Below, piece by piece: positions 50,110-61,510 of a DNA stretch of 64,000 nt. Positions within the stretch are counted from its first letter, which is position 1. Each line of letters starts with the position of its first letter. Origin of the DNA: Metallyticus violacea (Eukaryota; Arthropoda; Insecta; Mantodea; Metallyticidae); assembly GCA_030762175.1 (NCBI GenBank), contig CM060831.1, forward strand, positions 1,056,501-1,120,500. Direction: 5' to 3'. A program made the translations under genes and the position numbers. The notes beneath the pieces are model-generated. The model ran no database searches. It saw only the letters and a list, made by a program, of their open reading frames with translations, and was not told the origin of the DNA.

Positions 50110-50900
50110 ATACAGCAGTATAAAATTCTTTAGGGTTGTTGTCGGAATCAGGCGGTAACTTCTCTTTCTGCAGCTTCATCACCCAAAGATGATGATGTTA
50201 AATGGAAATCGCTAGGAGTATAGCCGGGGGATTTCACTCTTGACATTTTGCAGCATTTTATTTATCTGTTGGCAGTGTGAGGACGCATGCTGTAATGCAA
50301 GAACAACACGAAGAATCCTGATTGATCCTGTTGAATGGCATTTCAAAGTTTCTTGAGACGGTATTTACGACACTGAGACTGGAATGTGGTGATCCCAGAA
50401 AACTGCGAGCATTGCTTTCCCAGTATACGGCGTCACTTGAAACTTTTTTCGCAGGCATCACAGAACGTTTTCACTGCTTTATCTTGGGCTGGTAAGGTGA
50501 ACTCAGACAATTCGGGCTAGCTACTGAGATGCTGAAATGACACACTTGGCGTTGTGGGGTCAGCATGAGAAACACCCATCGTGCACAGAAAGCATAACTT
50601 GCAATGTAGCGTGTGAATCTGTCCGCTCGGATTAAGTCCTCAAATCGCAAATTCGCCTCTGTAGCCATCTTCGTTGTCTAACTTTTGCACCCAATTGTAA
50701 ACAGCTTGGCGTGGAAGATATCTTTCAACATAGATGGAAAGCATCTTTATGGATATTCTTTGACTCCACACAATAGAGCCACTTGCAATTGTAAACATAA
50801 GATTTTCTTCTGTCAAATGTGACCATTTTCTACTGAATTTAATGGCAATATTTTTAAGTGTCTCATTCAGACATGTAGTACTGCACATCAATTTGTAACT
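50110..50900 (-). pseudogene. Mariner transposase remnant
   Basis: Read on the minus strand: YLPRQAVYNWVQKL (50725-50680, compare LPRxTVxxWxxxF) marks the first helix-turn-helix end. RWVFLMLTPQRQVCHFSISV (50580-50520) corresponds to RWVPRxLTPxxKxxRMxVS. KKFQVTPYTGKAMLAVFWDH (50445-50387) is the block between the first and second catalytic residues, and FLHYSMRPHTAN (50308-50273) is a damaged LHHDNARPHTA block whose catalytic Asp is replaced. ARCRxxxSxxxx linkers carry stops. The C-terminal third is barely visible (SPGYTPSDFHL near 50235). Several frameshifts; inactive. Confidence 0.84.
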
Positions 50901-52016
50901 TACTTAACGAATTACCCTCCTATTATTGTTGTTATTGTTCTTGTTACCGTCCGGCTGATAGTAATGTAAATCCCAGAAGGCACAGCTAACCAAACATGTT
51001 TTTTTTTTGTTATATTTAGTAGTGTCTATTCATATTTTGAAAATACTTACTACAAAAGAAAGGATTTTTTGCTTTAAAAACTTGGTATAAACCTGGTTTT
51101 AGTTTAGTAATTCAAAATGTGGAATAATTATTTTGATACAGTTCCATAAATATGGAAACCGAACGTTTAAAGTATTTGTAACGGACTGTTCCAGGTTCAT
51201 TGGCCACAGATTGAAAACCGCTGCGCTATACTGAGTAGCAAAACATAATGTTGTTCTAGCGACAGAACACTCTTATACACAATTTAAGTGCTCAGTCCAA
51301 CAGACCTACTTTAGTTTTGGAGACTAAAAACTTCAATCCATTTAATGCTCTTCCTTTGTGAAAGTAGAGAAAACTCATTATCTTCTCTTGAATAAGAATT
51401 TCACTTAGCGGCACAGCCTGGCGCGGCATTAATTAAAGAAAATAAATCTGTAGCAAAATACCCGGTATATTCGCAGTATCTACACTTATAAAGACATCGC
51501 GGAGAGGGCTTTAGGTCATGCGAACCCCGCTCCTCGGTCCGAACACCTGCTCGATATGTAAAGAACAATTAATTTTATCTGCAAGGCTACTGTACAACCT
51601 TGTGTCAGATCGGGAAGATAAATTCCCATCAACTGCAAGGGATGCATTTCAAAAGTTGATCGTTCACAGAGAAGAAGAAGAAGAAGAAAAAGAAGAAGAA
51701 GAAGAAGAAGAAGATGGTATTTTAAAATACCTTCAGTTCATACATATCTATCAGTGATGGTCGTGCGATTATGACCAATTGTGTTGAGAACCTTTGAATA
51801 GGCAATGAGATTCATGTGCAGCATCCGCGAACACCTGCAGGCTTTAGCCACACAGCATCGTGGAGGGTACTTAGGGAAACCAACAACGGAATAAGAAAGC
51901 TCTCCCATGTTCAGCGTAAGAAAAAAGTGAAATAAGCCACAGACACATAGTCAAATAGTGGCAATATCACAACAATCACTATGTTGTATTTTACATTTCA
52001 GTCACCGAAACTTGTA
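50901..52016. other. Intergenic DNA with a (GAA)n tract
   Basis: No gene recognised. A (GAA)n run at 51670-51713 makes a frame at 51518-51757 encode a poly-Glu stretch, which is a simple-repeat artefact. Confidence 0.5.
51670..51713. repeat. (GAA)n microsatellite
   Basis: Near-perfect trinucleotide run with one AAAA interruption. Confidence 0.95.
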
Positions 52017-52161
52017 CTATATCACAAGTCACTTTTTCATTTCTACGTCGTCGGCCCCTATATTATATTCTGCTATATCACAAGTTAGTTTCTCTTTTCT
52101 AAGTCACAGCCCCTGTTTTATCACAAGTTAGTTTCTCTTTTCTATGTCGTCGGCCTCTGTA
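52017..52161. repeat. Three-unit short tandem repeat (44-58 bp)
   Basis: TATATCACAAGT starts each unit (about 52017, 52073 and 52117). Each continues with a TTTCTCTTTTCTA-like run and a CGTCGGCCYCTGT-like end; the middle unit has TCACAGCCCCTGT instead. Confidence 0.85.
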
Positions 52162-52789
52162 TGTTCCAACAGATTAACTAATGTTTCATTGTGTGTTTCT
52201 TCAGATACCTCACGGTCATCGTCCAATGGAACATTGCTTCGTGACCAAGTAGCGATATATCGATATGTTTACACTGCCCGCCGTGTTGTCTTTGTGTTGT
52301 GCCCGGATAGCGGGGATCGAATCCCAACTGAGATTTCTCCCTGTTTCATCAGATGTCACCATTCTTCACATACAATACCTACCGCCAGTTGAAATTATTT
52401 TCTTGGTAGCTTCGAATTTCCATTGTATAATGAAGAATGGCGGCGCACAAAAACATTGCAACCTTTGTTTTCTGCTTTGCAGGGAGACGCTGTTCCATGT
52501 CCTCTCTCGCACGCCTCTCAGCTTCACACAATGGAACCTGCTTCTTTCTGTTTATCTTTTGTGTTCATTATTAGCAACCGGGGAAAGGCACTGGAGTTTT
52601 GCTATAAATATGACGTGCATTTTTAACTCAATATTTGTACTTAAACCTGAGGGCTCAAATTGCTTCAACAAATATATCATTCCTCTAGCTTAAATAACGC
52701 AGTCGCCATATCATGACCCAATGAGCCTCTTAAGGGGGGGGGGGGGTGGCTCCTTCACACAATCTATAAGAGCTTAAGAATTCATCAGC
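52162..52789. other. Intergenic DNA, no gene assigned
   Basis: A 142-residue plus-strand frame (52265-52693) is hydrophobic in places but resembles no family and has no supporting context. A run of 13 G lies at 52734-52746. Confidence 0.4.
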
Positions 52790-53790
52790 TTTATATTGTG
52801 ATCTTCGGTTCGACTGTAATATTGTGACAGTTTCGCGGGTCTGAATATTGTGAATATGTGCAAGGTTGGCTGCCTTGATTTGGGGAGTGATTTCGATCTG
52901 ATAGTGGTCTTGTGAAAGTTTCTTGGGCCCCATTATAATTTTTTAACTTACATATTAGTTCATGAATTCGTGATGTATCCTTAAATCCAATTGTGATGCT
53001 GTTGCAGTACAGGAGTCTGAAAAGGGCGGGAAAGTTTTGTTTTGTTTTGTTTTTTTTTTAAAAGAAGGAAACGTTCCAGGCCTAAGTTTAGTATACCTAC
53101 CGGCATTTGCTATTTATGAGAACTGAGGAAAACCTGTAAAAAACCTCAGTCAGGGAGGACGGTCCTTGTGGGAATCGAATCCCAGACCTCCCGTTTACGA
53201 GTCCGTGCCTTGACGATCGGCCACCGTGGCGGTCTGTGATCTTATGACAGTTACAGATGTGATCTATAAATATGCCTGCAATCTCGTGACAATTTAAGGT
53301 ATCTAACTGTAATTTTTCAATTTTTTTCTTTTTGTCGACCGTGACCTTATTGCAGATATATGCATTCGGATTTTAACCTGTGATATATCTATGGGTTCGA
53401 GCTGTGATTTGCGATATACAAGTTGATATGTGATATTGTGACAGTTCTTTGAATTTATATTCTGATCTTGCAACAGGTCTGCGGGTCCGAATGCAATATG
53501 GTGACAGTTCAATTGGACTAATTGTTGAATCTTTCGATGGGCTCAATTGTGCTTTAGATAGATTCTGATATTAAAAAATGTCCATAGTCCCTTTATGATC
53601 TTGTGACAGACCCAGACATTTGATTGCTTTTGCAAGTAGCTTTCGATACTGCCCGATATCTTGTGACTATAGCACATGTACAGAAGTAATGTGGCATTTT
53701 CATGAGTACTAACGTGATCTTGAGACAGCCTCGCGAAGGGAGATTGATATTCCCGGGTATTGTGACAGCTTCGATATACCTGTCTGTTGT
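52790..53790. repeat. Highly degenerate minisatellite, TGATNTTGTGACAG core
   Basis: The core recurs at irregular 30-80 bp spacing: AATATTGTGACAGTTTCG (52817), TGATCTTATGACAGTT (53237), TGATATTGTGACAGTTC (53430), GCAATATGGTGACAGTTC (53491), TGATCTTGTGACAGACC (53596), TGATCTTGAGACAGCC (53714) and GTATTGTGACAGCTTCG (53757). Some units continue as CGGGTCYGAAT. This is an old tandem array, interrupted by a SINE at 53058-53233. Confidence 0.75.
53058..53233 (-). mobile_element. SINE copy 4, 3' portion missing
   Basis: On the minus strand the head (GCCACGGTGGCCGATCGTC, then GGGATTCGATTCCCAC as B box) and body (GGACCGTCCTCCCTGACTGA, AAATAGCAAATGCCGG, AGGCCTGGAACGTTTCCTTC) are present. It stops at the internal A-run, where a T-rich tract (53037-53060 on +) follows. 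The last ~100 bp of the full element is absent. Confidence 0.9.
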
Positions 53791-54469
53791 GTATCTGCAT
53801 TTATCACCTATGCCACATCTAAATATCTATTTAGAAGATGCTACCAGAAAGAAAGGACGCCGGAAGTGGCAACAGCCAGTGTGCACGTGTCCGACAGAAG
53901 GAGCATCATTCACTTGTCTTTCACTGTTGGTCAGTAGAGCATTGCAACCCTACCGGAATAGACACAATTATCATTTATCAGTTTATATGCACAGGAAGAT
54001 CCTCGAAGACGCCAGCGTCTGCCAGGTCACGCTTCCAGGACCGCACACCGGAAGTACTCACCAACACCCCTCCTGCCTAACCCCCAAACTTCCGTTTTCT
54101 TTACTGACACCCTCAATAGAAACAACTGCTCCACTTAACGCAGGGTGAAGCTATGTAAGGTGCGCAGTTTCGACAGACGCAGGTTTGTGGCTTACATTCG
54201 CAATTTGAGTAGCCAAGTACCTAAGAGGATTTTCAAAATAAATGAGCTATTTTACTACAATCTCTTTTCACGGTTTGAACCATGATCTCATGTGTGTAAT
54301 CTAGAACAGTGTTTAGTATTCAACATATTCCATCCAATTGTTTCTATACAGTCTAGTGTTTTTAGCGAATTTCGAAGGATTGCGGCTATACCCATGAAAA
54401 GATTTTTGTAAACTTTCTTCAAATCCCCATCGATCCTATCTACTAGTCACCGAAAACAACAATGAAAAA
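53791..54469. other. Intergenic DNA, no gene assigned
   Basis: A 148-residue plus-strand frame (53702-54148) starts inside the degenerate repeat and has no recognised domain or signal. It is GC-richer than its surroundings, which partly explains its length. Confidence 0.4.
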
Positions 54470-55194
54470 AAAAAGTTGTATATATTTGTTTTTCACAACG
54501 ACACTAGGTATACCAATGAAATAAAATAAATATTGTTTCTGAAAATCAGGGAAATCGAATTATTAGGAGTGGATTTAAAAATAACTCTAGCAGCACCAAT
54601 ATTCATTTTTTCTCATTCAAACTAGGCATACTATATTAGGAAAATTGGACAATTAGGAGTAAAAGTATGCTCGAAAAACGAAATTTAAAAAGAGCTCTAG
54701 CGTTTAAAATCCTCTTAATTGTTTCAAAATAAAAGGACAAATTAACTCAACATATAAACTGTATTTATAACGATGCATATGTTTTATATTTAACTAAAAC
54801 ATTATCGTGAAGATAGCAAATGTGAAATATTAATCTAATATGCGTGTGAGGATTATATTTGTGTGTAAGAGCCCTCTGTAATAACCTTCAGAAAACTTTT
54901 ACATTACATGTTTTTACTACAGTAACATTTAAATTAAATTTAAAATTCACTGAAAATCGATTGTATGTTGTGTATATTTGCTCGGTACATAATAAACATT
55001 TTAAATAGTAACATACTATTTGTTTTGTTGACACATATGAACATCTTAAATACACAAGTTTAAGTTGAAACTTTCTGTTATTTCTTTCTATTACATGAAT
55101 GTAAAGATGATGCAAAGACAGATAACTTTATCTGCCAGTGGTCATTTATTTCATTTAATCAATAGTATATCATTAATTTTTGTGGTTTAATCTC

Positions 55195-55253
<59 letters not shown>

Positions 55254-55446
55254 CTAAAAATGGGGTTTCTCTTTTCTAACACCTATAGATTGCAAGAATT
55301 CTTATTTTGTTCCCCCAATACCACGCAATAATACCGTAACTTATTTCATTAATTAATAAAGGTAAAATTTGGATGTTATATTCATTTTTATTCAACTTGT
55401 TGAGGAAACGCTTAGTTTACACAGATCCTGCGTGACGGACTTTTTT
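54470..55446 (-). repeat. Unnamed dispersed repeat, inverted copy 2
   Basis: Reverse-complement partner of 39325-40240. It ends at TCCTGCGTGACGGACTTTTT (about 55426-55445) and shares the anchors listed for copy 1, including the internal trinucleotide run. The distal end carries sub-repeats with CTCCTAATAATTCGATTTC and CTCCTAATTGTCCAATTTTC (minus strand). Divergence is clear but alignment by eye is continuous. Confidence 0.9.
55195..55253. repeat. (ATA)n/(TTA)n microsatellite in repeat copy 2
   Basis: This is an uninterrupted trinucleotide run, ending in TATTATTATTC. It is positioned like the run at 39530 in copy 1. Confidence 0.96.
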
Positions 55447-55449
55447 GAC

Positions 55450-56600
55450 TGTGACGTTTTTTTATTTGAGACGAATAGCATAGAGAAATGAATCAGTAAT
55501 GTATTCTCCTCCACTATCTTTGAATCTCCCAATGCTGGGGTAGTTTCTTGATTCCACGTCTGAAGAAGTTGTAAAGCATCTTCTTTATCGAACGAGTTCC
55601 TTCAAAGATTGTTGGAAATCGTGGAAGTCTGCGGCACAAGACCGTATGAATATGGGGTATGTGGAATTACCCTCCAATCAGACTCCTGGATTGCTATTTT
55701 TGTCATGTTAGCGGACTGTGGGCGTACATTATCTTGTTGCGGCAACACTTGATGTAGTCTTCTTGAATTATTGACAGTAAATGTCAGCAGTTATGGTTAC
55801 ATTCCTTGGAAGCAATTCCATATCCCACAGACCCAACCCATAACGCCGTCTTCTGTTTTTTTTTAATAGTGTTTAACAACCATTTTTGCTACAGAGGTAC
55901 CACAGGCGGTGGACACTGATGATACATGATATGAAATGATATATTGGGAAAAGATATTTTTCTAAGGAAGGAAACGTTCCAGGCCTAAGTTTAGGGTACC
56001 TCCCCGGCATTTGCCATTTGAGGACTAAGGAAAACCTGGAAAAAAAAAAAAACCCTCAATTAGGACGGTCGTGGTGGGAATCGAACCCCAGACCTCCCGC
56101 TCAAGAATCCACGCCATAACGACCTCGGCCACCCGTGGCGGCCCATCTTCTGAGGATGGACAGAAACTTTTGCACGGGGTGTTGCTTTTTTGTTAGGACG
56201 CAGTCATCCTCCCCCTTTTTTTCTTTTCCTTCTTTCTTTTTCTTTATCTTATTTATTTATTTTTTTTGTTGATGTTAACAAAGGCGCACTATTTTTCTTC
56301 CCCAGTAATAATCTTGGATAGGGATGTTGATGTTGCTCTCGAGCAAGCAGAGATGGCCACCTTCTGATTCTTATTGTTTTCACTAAAAGCGTGCGGTACC
56401 CATACATGAGATATTTTTTTTAAACTTGACAAATGTCGCATGATGGTTGGCTGATCACAGTTCATCAAATCTGCTAATTCTCGGGTTGACTGTCGTGGAT
56501 TAAAGAGTTCAGAAGGTCTTCCTGCACGTGGTGAATCGCTCACGTCAATTGCCCTCTTTGAAACGACAGAACTATTCCCACCTCAGACGCACCTCCACAG
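55450..56600 (-). pseudogene. Mariner transposase remnant carrying a SINE
   Basis: The minus strand from about 56560 reads DVSDSPRAGRPSELF then NPRQSTRELADLMNCDQPTI, a very typical mariner helix-turn-helix with the RxGRP linker. It continues with SHVWVPHAFSENNKNQKVAI and SLSKIITGEEK (the ITGDEKW block, first catalytic Asp changed to Glu here). After a frameshift, an AKVSVHPQKT-like stretch is cut by the SINE at 55856-56145 and resumes beyond it. ECNHNCRHLLSI-like and CTPTVR-like decayed sequence carries the second block. The C-terminal part (FQQSLKELVR, about 55605) is followed by FKDSGGEYITDSF near 55500. Confidence 0.88.
55856..56145 (-). mobile_element. SINE copy 5, nested in a mariner
   Basis: Minus-strand element with head GCCGCCACGGGTGGCCGAGG (56142 downward), B box GGTTCGATTCCCACC, the body motif GGCAAATGCCGGGGAGGTAC and 3' part ATGTATCATCAGTGTCCACC, ending in TTAAACACTATTAAAAAAA. 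TCTTCTG flanks it on both sides (55849-55855 and 56146-56152). Joining the flanks with one copy of this repeat gives continuous mariner sequence, which confirms the boundaries. Confidence 0.95.
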
Positions 56601-57418
56601 CCCCTTTGCTCCTTTATTAAACTCAAAGCGTTCTTTTCCCCCACTTGACACTTCGTCTTCTTTAGCTCAAAAATAGCGCAAACTTCAAGGTGCATTTACA
56701 AACAATGAGTGGCAGATGATACGCCCTAGCAACACGAACTTATGCATCAATATATTGATTTTGTTCTTCAGCTGACAGATCGTGTTGTGCTACAATACTT
56801 AGGAATTTAATTTCGACTACTTTGAAATTTTTTGTATTAAAGTAAAACTTTTACATTAAGAATCATAAATTTTTAAAATTACAATTTTTTTCTCTTCCAG
56901 TATTTTCAGTACCGCACATATAATTAAAATTATTAAGTTCTTTTACAAATAATTTTTTCATATTTTTAAAATAGTAAAATATTAAAACGAAGCAGATAAA
57001 TAAGTTAACTTGTTCATTAATAATCTTAACCTCTAATATAATTTTGGTCTCTAATGATAAGACTTGTTTTTTTTAACAAACTATATTGTTAGTTTAAACA
57101 AAGACATAACATTTCCTCTGAGCTAAATATAAAAACTTGTGACATAACACACACACACACATATAATTTAAAAACACAAATTTCATTATTTCGGCATATC
57201 GTCAATATGCGCATATTCGTCTTATGTTTAATTTAGATTCTGCTGTTATTTTATAGGGTTAGTTGCAAGTGCCGCATATAGCTTAGTTACATAAAACTCG
57301 ACGTACACCAAGAAGTCAAAAAAAAATTTATTATGAACTTTTTTATTTTCTATTTAACCGGAAGTAACTCAGGTTTCTTATTTTAAAATATTTTTACATT
57401 TTGGAATAAAGGTTTATA
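56601..57418. other. AT-rich intergenic DNA, no gene seen
   Basis: A short (CA)n run lies near 57149-57161. Nothing else is recognised. Confidence 0.5.
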
Positions 57419-58630
57419 ATAGATTTTCAAAAAGTACGCACACTAGATATTTCACCAAATCAAGAAAACAAAATAAAGCTACCTCAACGTCTAAACGCAT
57501 GAACATCAGGAATGTCTTGCACTGCTGCCATTATTCAATGCTCCAGATCTTTTAAGTTGTTGAATTTTCCTCGATTACTACTGATTTCAAAGATCTCACA
57601 AAAATAAGTCCAATTACAACAAATTTGGAGATCTTGCTGGCCATTCTATGTGACCTCTGCTATCAATCCATCCTTGTGGTAAAATGCTAAGGAACATTCT
57701 GCCCATGATGAGCTGGAGCTTCATCTTGTTGGAAACAAACGTCATCTCTGGGTAGCCGATGTGGAAACAAATTTGCGATAGCCGGCATTACGTGATTTCG
57801 AAGCTAATTCAAATATTTATTTAAAGAAGAAAGGACCAATGACATGATAACGAACATACCCTTGCAAACATTAAGTTTATTTTTATATTACGTTTGACCA
57901 GTATCGACACTTGTGTTTTTTGACAATCCATTCAGGCAGAATGTTGCCTCATCTGAAAATGCAATTTGTCCATGAAAAACTGAATTGTTGTTAATGCCTT
58001 TCATCATTAATTTAGAAATCTGCATTCCTCTATCGGGACCATCCTCAAAGTTCTTGCAAAAGTTGAATTTTATAAGGATGTTGCTTGGTACTTTTAAGGA
58101 TTTTCATTATGGAACATTGGCTTAAATTTTATTCTACCGAAAAATTTGCATTTTCTTGCACACGGAGAACATCTAATGATATATTCTCATCAAATGCACC
58201 TGATATGGCGACCTGTTCTTGGCAAGTCCTTTACGCTTCCAGTTTGAGTAAATTTATTTACGATCCTTGTCACTGTTGTATGTGGCATTGGGTTGCGATC
58301 CGAATGCATATCATTAAATAAATTTGCCACCTCTCGATGAGATCGTCGCCTGTATTCATAGCAAACCATAATTAACATTAGATTTCTTTCCCTTTCGCTC
58401 AACATCAGACAGAATTATTTAATACCCTAGTTGACGTTTAATTCCTTAAATAAAATGCTTCTTTATCAATAAACTTGATTCCACGGATGTAAACAAAGGA
58501 CACTATTTATGTTATTACTGGCAAACCAAAGTATACACAAGCATTTTATTATTCGCTACACTTATTTTCCTCTTGATTTAACATAAATTTGCATAGAAGT
58601 ATCTAACGTAGGTACTTTTTGAAAATCTCT
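57419..58630 (-). mobile_element. Near full-length DDE transposon with TIRs, inactive
   Basis: The left end ATAGATTTTCAAAAAGTACG and the right end in reverse complement AGAGATTTTCAAAAAGTACC are inverted repeats next to TA dinucleotides (57417-57418 and 58631-58632), giving a 1,212-bp element. On the minus strand the transposase starts at about 58405: MLSERERNLMLIMVCYEYRR, RSHREVANLFND, HTTVTRIVNKFTQTGSVKDL and PRTGR, a helix-turn-helix domain found in many insect transposons of the Tc1/mariner superfamily. Downstream patches (FSWTNCIFR for FSDEATF, KCRYWS, an HQGDAPAHH-like region, EVTWNGQQDLQICC for IEWPARSPDLTPLD) are frameshifted. The coding region is broken by many stops. Confidence 0.85.
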
Positions 58631-58794
58631 TAATGAGCATTATTCTAAAATGTAAATAATTCCATTTAAAATAAGATGGAGTTACTTCCCATTAAACGAG
58701 AAGTAGAAGTAAACGGCAACTGTTTTATAACATAACTCAGGAACTGTTGGATCATACGGTTTCTGAACAAAACATTTTTCAGGATACCTCAAAG

Positions 58795-58870
58795 CTACAG
58801 TTTTTTGTTTTCTTGGTTTGGTTACAATACATTTGTATAGAAGTATCTAGTGTGCGTACCTTATGAAAAG
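58795..58870. repeat. Second copy of the transposon's right TIR
   Basis: TGTATAGAAGTATCTAGTGT and GCGTACCTTATGAAAAGC repeat the right terminal sequence found at 58590-58628 (GCATAGAAGTATCTAACGT then AGGTACTTTTTGAAAATC). The inner flank CAAGAAAACAAAA (minus strand) matches the left end of the element better than the nearer right TIR does. Confidence 0.8.
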
Positions 58871-59859
58871 CATGATCTAGGTGGCATTGACAGCCCGTCC
58901 TTTCATTAAGTGAGTCTTGGTAGCTTGTCAAACCTGCAGTTTATAGTCAATGGGAAATGCAAGTGACCAGACCGTCCAATAATGGAGTTTATCTTTATCT
59001 ACTGTGTACACATTGCTCATTTCTATATGCAAGAATACTTACAAAGGGTAAAACATCATTCAATGCTTTGTTATTTCACATTAATATAAAGTTACTCAAT
59101 AAAGTGCATATTTGTGATTTACTTTAAATTTAGTAAATTAAGATTTTTACATTAATAAAAGTTCCAGATTTAAGCATTATTTCACTTCCGTGCAGAAGAA
59201 ACAAAACTTTCATGGGTCAGCATTTGAACCTCGGACCTTAAACATTAAAGCACAGCGTGCACACAGTGCAACGTGAGTCACAACACGTCGGGAGACGCAT
59301 AGCAGCCAATTTGGCTGAAATTGACAAGAGGCAGTAGACGGAATAGTCTATAAAACGTCAGTAATGGGCGATTTTTCCTTCGTGGGACCGCCCCACGCAT
59401 AACGCCTGTTGACCGGTTCAATCTGCACATTTCCAGAATGTGTCCTACGGGCTGTAAAATAGAGTCTTAAGTCAAAAAAAATAAAAAATGGGAAATTAAA
59501 GAAAACTACTTGGCTTTAGGCCTATTCCAATAATGTGCAATTCTAAGCTTTGTATTGATTCTACACATGGATTAACGTAATTTGGTAAGCAGGTTTTAAT
59601 CTTATCTAATATTGTGTACTTAGAAAAAAGTTTTTAACTAATTGCTGAATTAGGCCCTTTCATAAACAAAATCATTCCTATTTTTTGCATAGCTATATTT
59701 TATTATCAGTAGTTTTACTAATCGAACATACACGTAACAAAATGTTTCTCAAAGGAATCAAAATTGGGGCTGTGGAACGAATGGCATCACGGATTTTTGC
59801 ATTTAGGGCGTTGACAAGGATATAAGCCTGCGCTTGGACGTTAATTACTATTTGTTTTA
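58871..59859. other. Intergenic DNA, no gene assigned
   Basis: A B-box-like CCGAGGTTCAAATGCTG on the minus strand (about 59221-59238) might be a decayed SINE head. No clear A box or body is seen. Otherwise AT-rich. Confidence 0.4.
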
Positions 59860-60120
59860 TTTATGAACACTCTTTAACATCTCAGGTCATTAGCGTCCCA
59901 TTAAATTCAGGGCTTGAAACGGCCAATTAATTTTGCTCAAAGACCTCTTCTTTCAGGCTTGAGGTTCTTTTTCGTGCCGTAAATCTACGACAGGGAACCC
60001 ACGGCTTTACATCCCTTCCGAAGGTAGCCATACTTAGGACTTTTACGCCCGAAAAAAATCTATCGACTCTGGCCGGGAGTGAACCCACGATCTTGGGTTT
60101 ACCACTAGACCACCAGTACC
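59860..60120 (-). mobile_element. Second tRNA-related SINE type, degraded
   Basis: On the minus strand the head GGTACTGGTGGTCTAGTGGT (60120 downward) and GATCGTGGGTTCACTCC resemble A and B boxes of a Gly/Glu-type tRNA. The body has GTAAAGCCGTGGGTTCCCTG and CGTAGATTTACGGCACGAA. This body, with the conserved GTCGTAGATTTACGGCACG-like core, is one I associate with widespread invertebrate SINEs, from memory. It is unrelated to the tRNA-Ser-like family in this window. Confidence 0.65.
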
Positions 60121-60859
60121 GACAGTAATTACTGTGGAGATAGGTTGCGATGAAATATACTTTTAACGTTAGGTGGTGTTAAATTTAAAGATAAAGAATC
60201 GTGATATTCTTTCCGAATAGGTTTGATGCTACCAGTTCCAAGCATGTAAGTGCTAACAAGGTAAGGTTAATGAAAGTTTTGGTGCGCTTGTAAAAGATAG
60301 CAAGTGTATTTCTGATCTTGGAAGTTTTTAAATAGACTTTTAATGGGTTTCAAGAGATGAAAAGTTGTTATAAAGTCGGTGACCGCGGATTGAAACAAAA
60401 AAGAATAGATCTTTTGGTATGCAAGGGATGATAGCTATCAAAATGAAGATAAATTGGTGGGTAATGGAAGAAAGAAAAGAGCCATTGCATAAAGAAATAT
60501 CAACATCTAGGAACGTAGCAGCTTTGGCAGATACACAAGATTGATAAAGGAACTGAGCAAGAGATTCTCACCCATATATCTATTAATATTGAAGAGAAAG
60601 ACAAGTGATACTTACTTCGTGGAACTAACTGCTCCATGTGCAGTCAATCGAGCTCTGTAGTTCTCAGGAAACAGAACGGGAGGTCAGTGCGAGTTTGACT
60701 CTGAAACGCGCGGATGTGTTCTTGTGATCTGTGTATTAATTACGTAATATGGTTCAATTCAGGTATTTAAGAGTATTTATTTACGATACGGATCGTGATA
60801 AACGGAGATTACAGAATGGTAAATTTCTTTCTGGAAACGGGAAGTATTCACAGAAGATT
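60121..60859. other. Intergenic DNA, no gene seen
   Basis: No recognisable coding or mobile feature before the transposase remnant. Confidence 0.45.
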
Positions 60860-61510
60860 GAACATGCTCTGGAACGTTCCCCTAAAAATCACTAACAGGA
60901 ATTTCCCATTTCTCTGTTCGAACGGTTTTAAAACTGCTGAAACTTTATAAAATTACCGAGAACAAACACTTGAACCGGGTGACCTGCATCCAGGAGCCCA
61001 ATCTAATTTTCTTTACGGATGAATTCTGTCATACCCAAGTTGGGTGTATTAATTCACAAAACAATCGATACTGCGATTTATAAAAACCTAATGTGCTTCA
61101 CGAGGAACCCGTGCACAGTCGAAAGATAGAAGTGTGGTGCCCCATTAACAGCAAGTGAAATAAAGGATCGTAATAAACATGTGCAGAATATTTTGCAATC
61201 TCTTTTCACGAATTAACCGTGAGGGAACGTAGGTTTGCGACTTTCCAACATCTCTCTACAACGTCACATGCAATTCATGATAGTCATCACTTAACGACAT
61301 ATGGCCCCTCAGTCCCGCGATTTACGCGCTGAGATTAAAGGCAAAAGTGTACAAGACAAATTCACATGCAAGAGATGAACTGAAAAATAACATTTGTGAA
61401 AAAATTGCTTCCATTTCTCGAGTGAACTGCAGAAGGTAATGTTTAATTTCAAAAGCTGATGTCAGAAATGTATGGAAAATGGAGGGAGGCAGTTACAGCA
61501 TCTTCTTATT
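60860..61510 (+). pseudogene. DDE transposase remnant, QQDGA lineage
   Basis: In order across frames: LTRISHFSVRTVLKLLKLYK (60894-60955, helix region), VTCIQEPNLIFFTDEFCH (60980-61035, the FTDEAWFH block with the first catalytic Asp), VGCINSQNNRYCDL (GYINSQNxRYW), VLHEEPVHSRKIEVWCPI (61090-61150), then FATFQHLSTTSHA in place of QQDNATSHTA, with the second Asp lost. YGPSVPRFTR replaces PPRSPDL, AKVYKTNSHARDELKNNI (about 61345-61395) matches VYxxNPHTLDELKxNI, and the end EGGSYSIF matches EGGHFQHL. It is collinear with the 34.3-kb copy but clearly a separate, older insertion. Confidence 0.83.

Noticed and set aside
51518..51757. 79-residue frame with a Glu-rich region
   Set aside because: The Glu run is a translated (GAA)n microsatellite.
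52265..52693. 142-residue plus-strand frame with hydrophobic stretches
   Set aside because: No recognisable domain, overlapping frames in other phases, no supporting context. A B-box-like GGGATTCGATCCCC on the minus strand lacks a matching A box.
53702..54148. 148-residue plus-strand frame
   Set aside because: It begins in degenerate minisatellite sequence and shows no domain. Local GC content explains the lack of stops.
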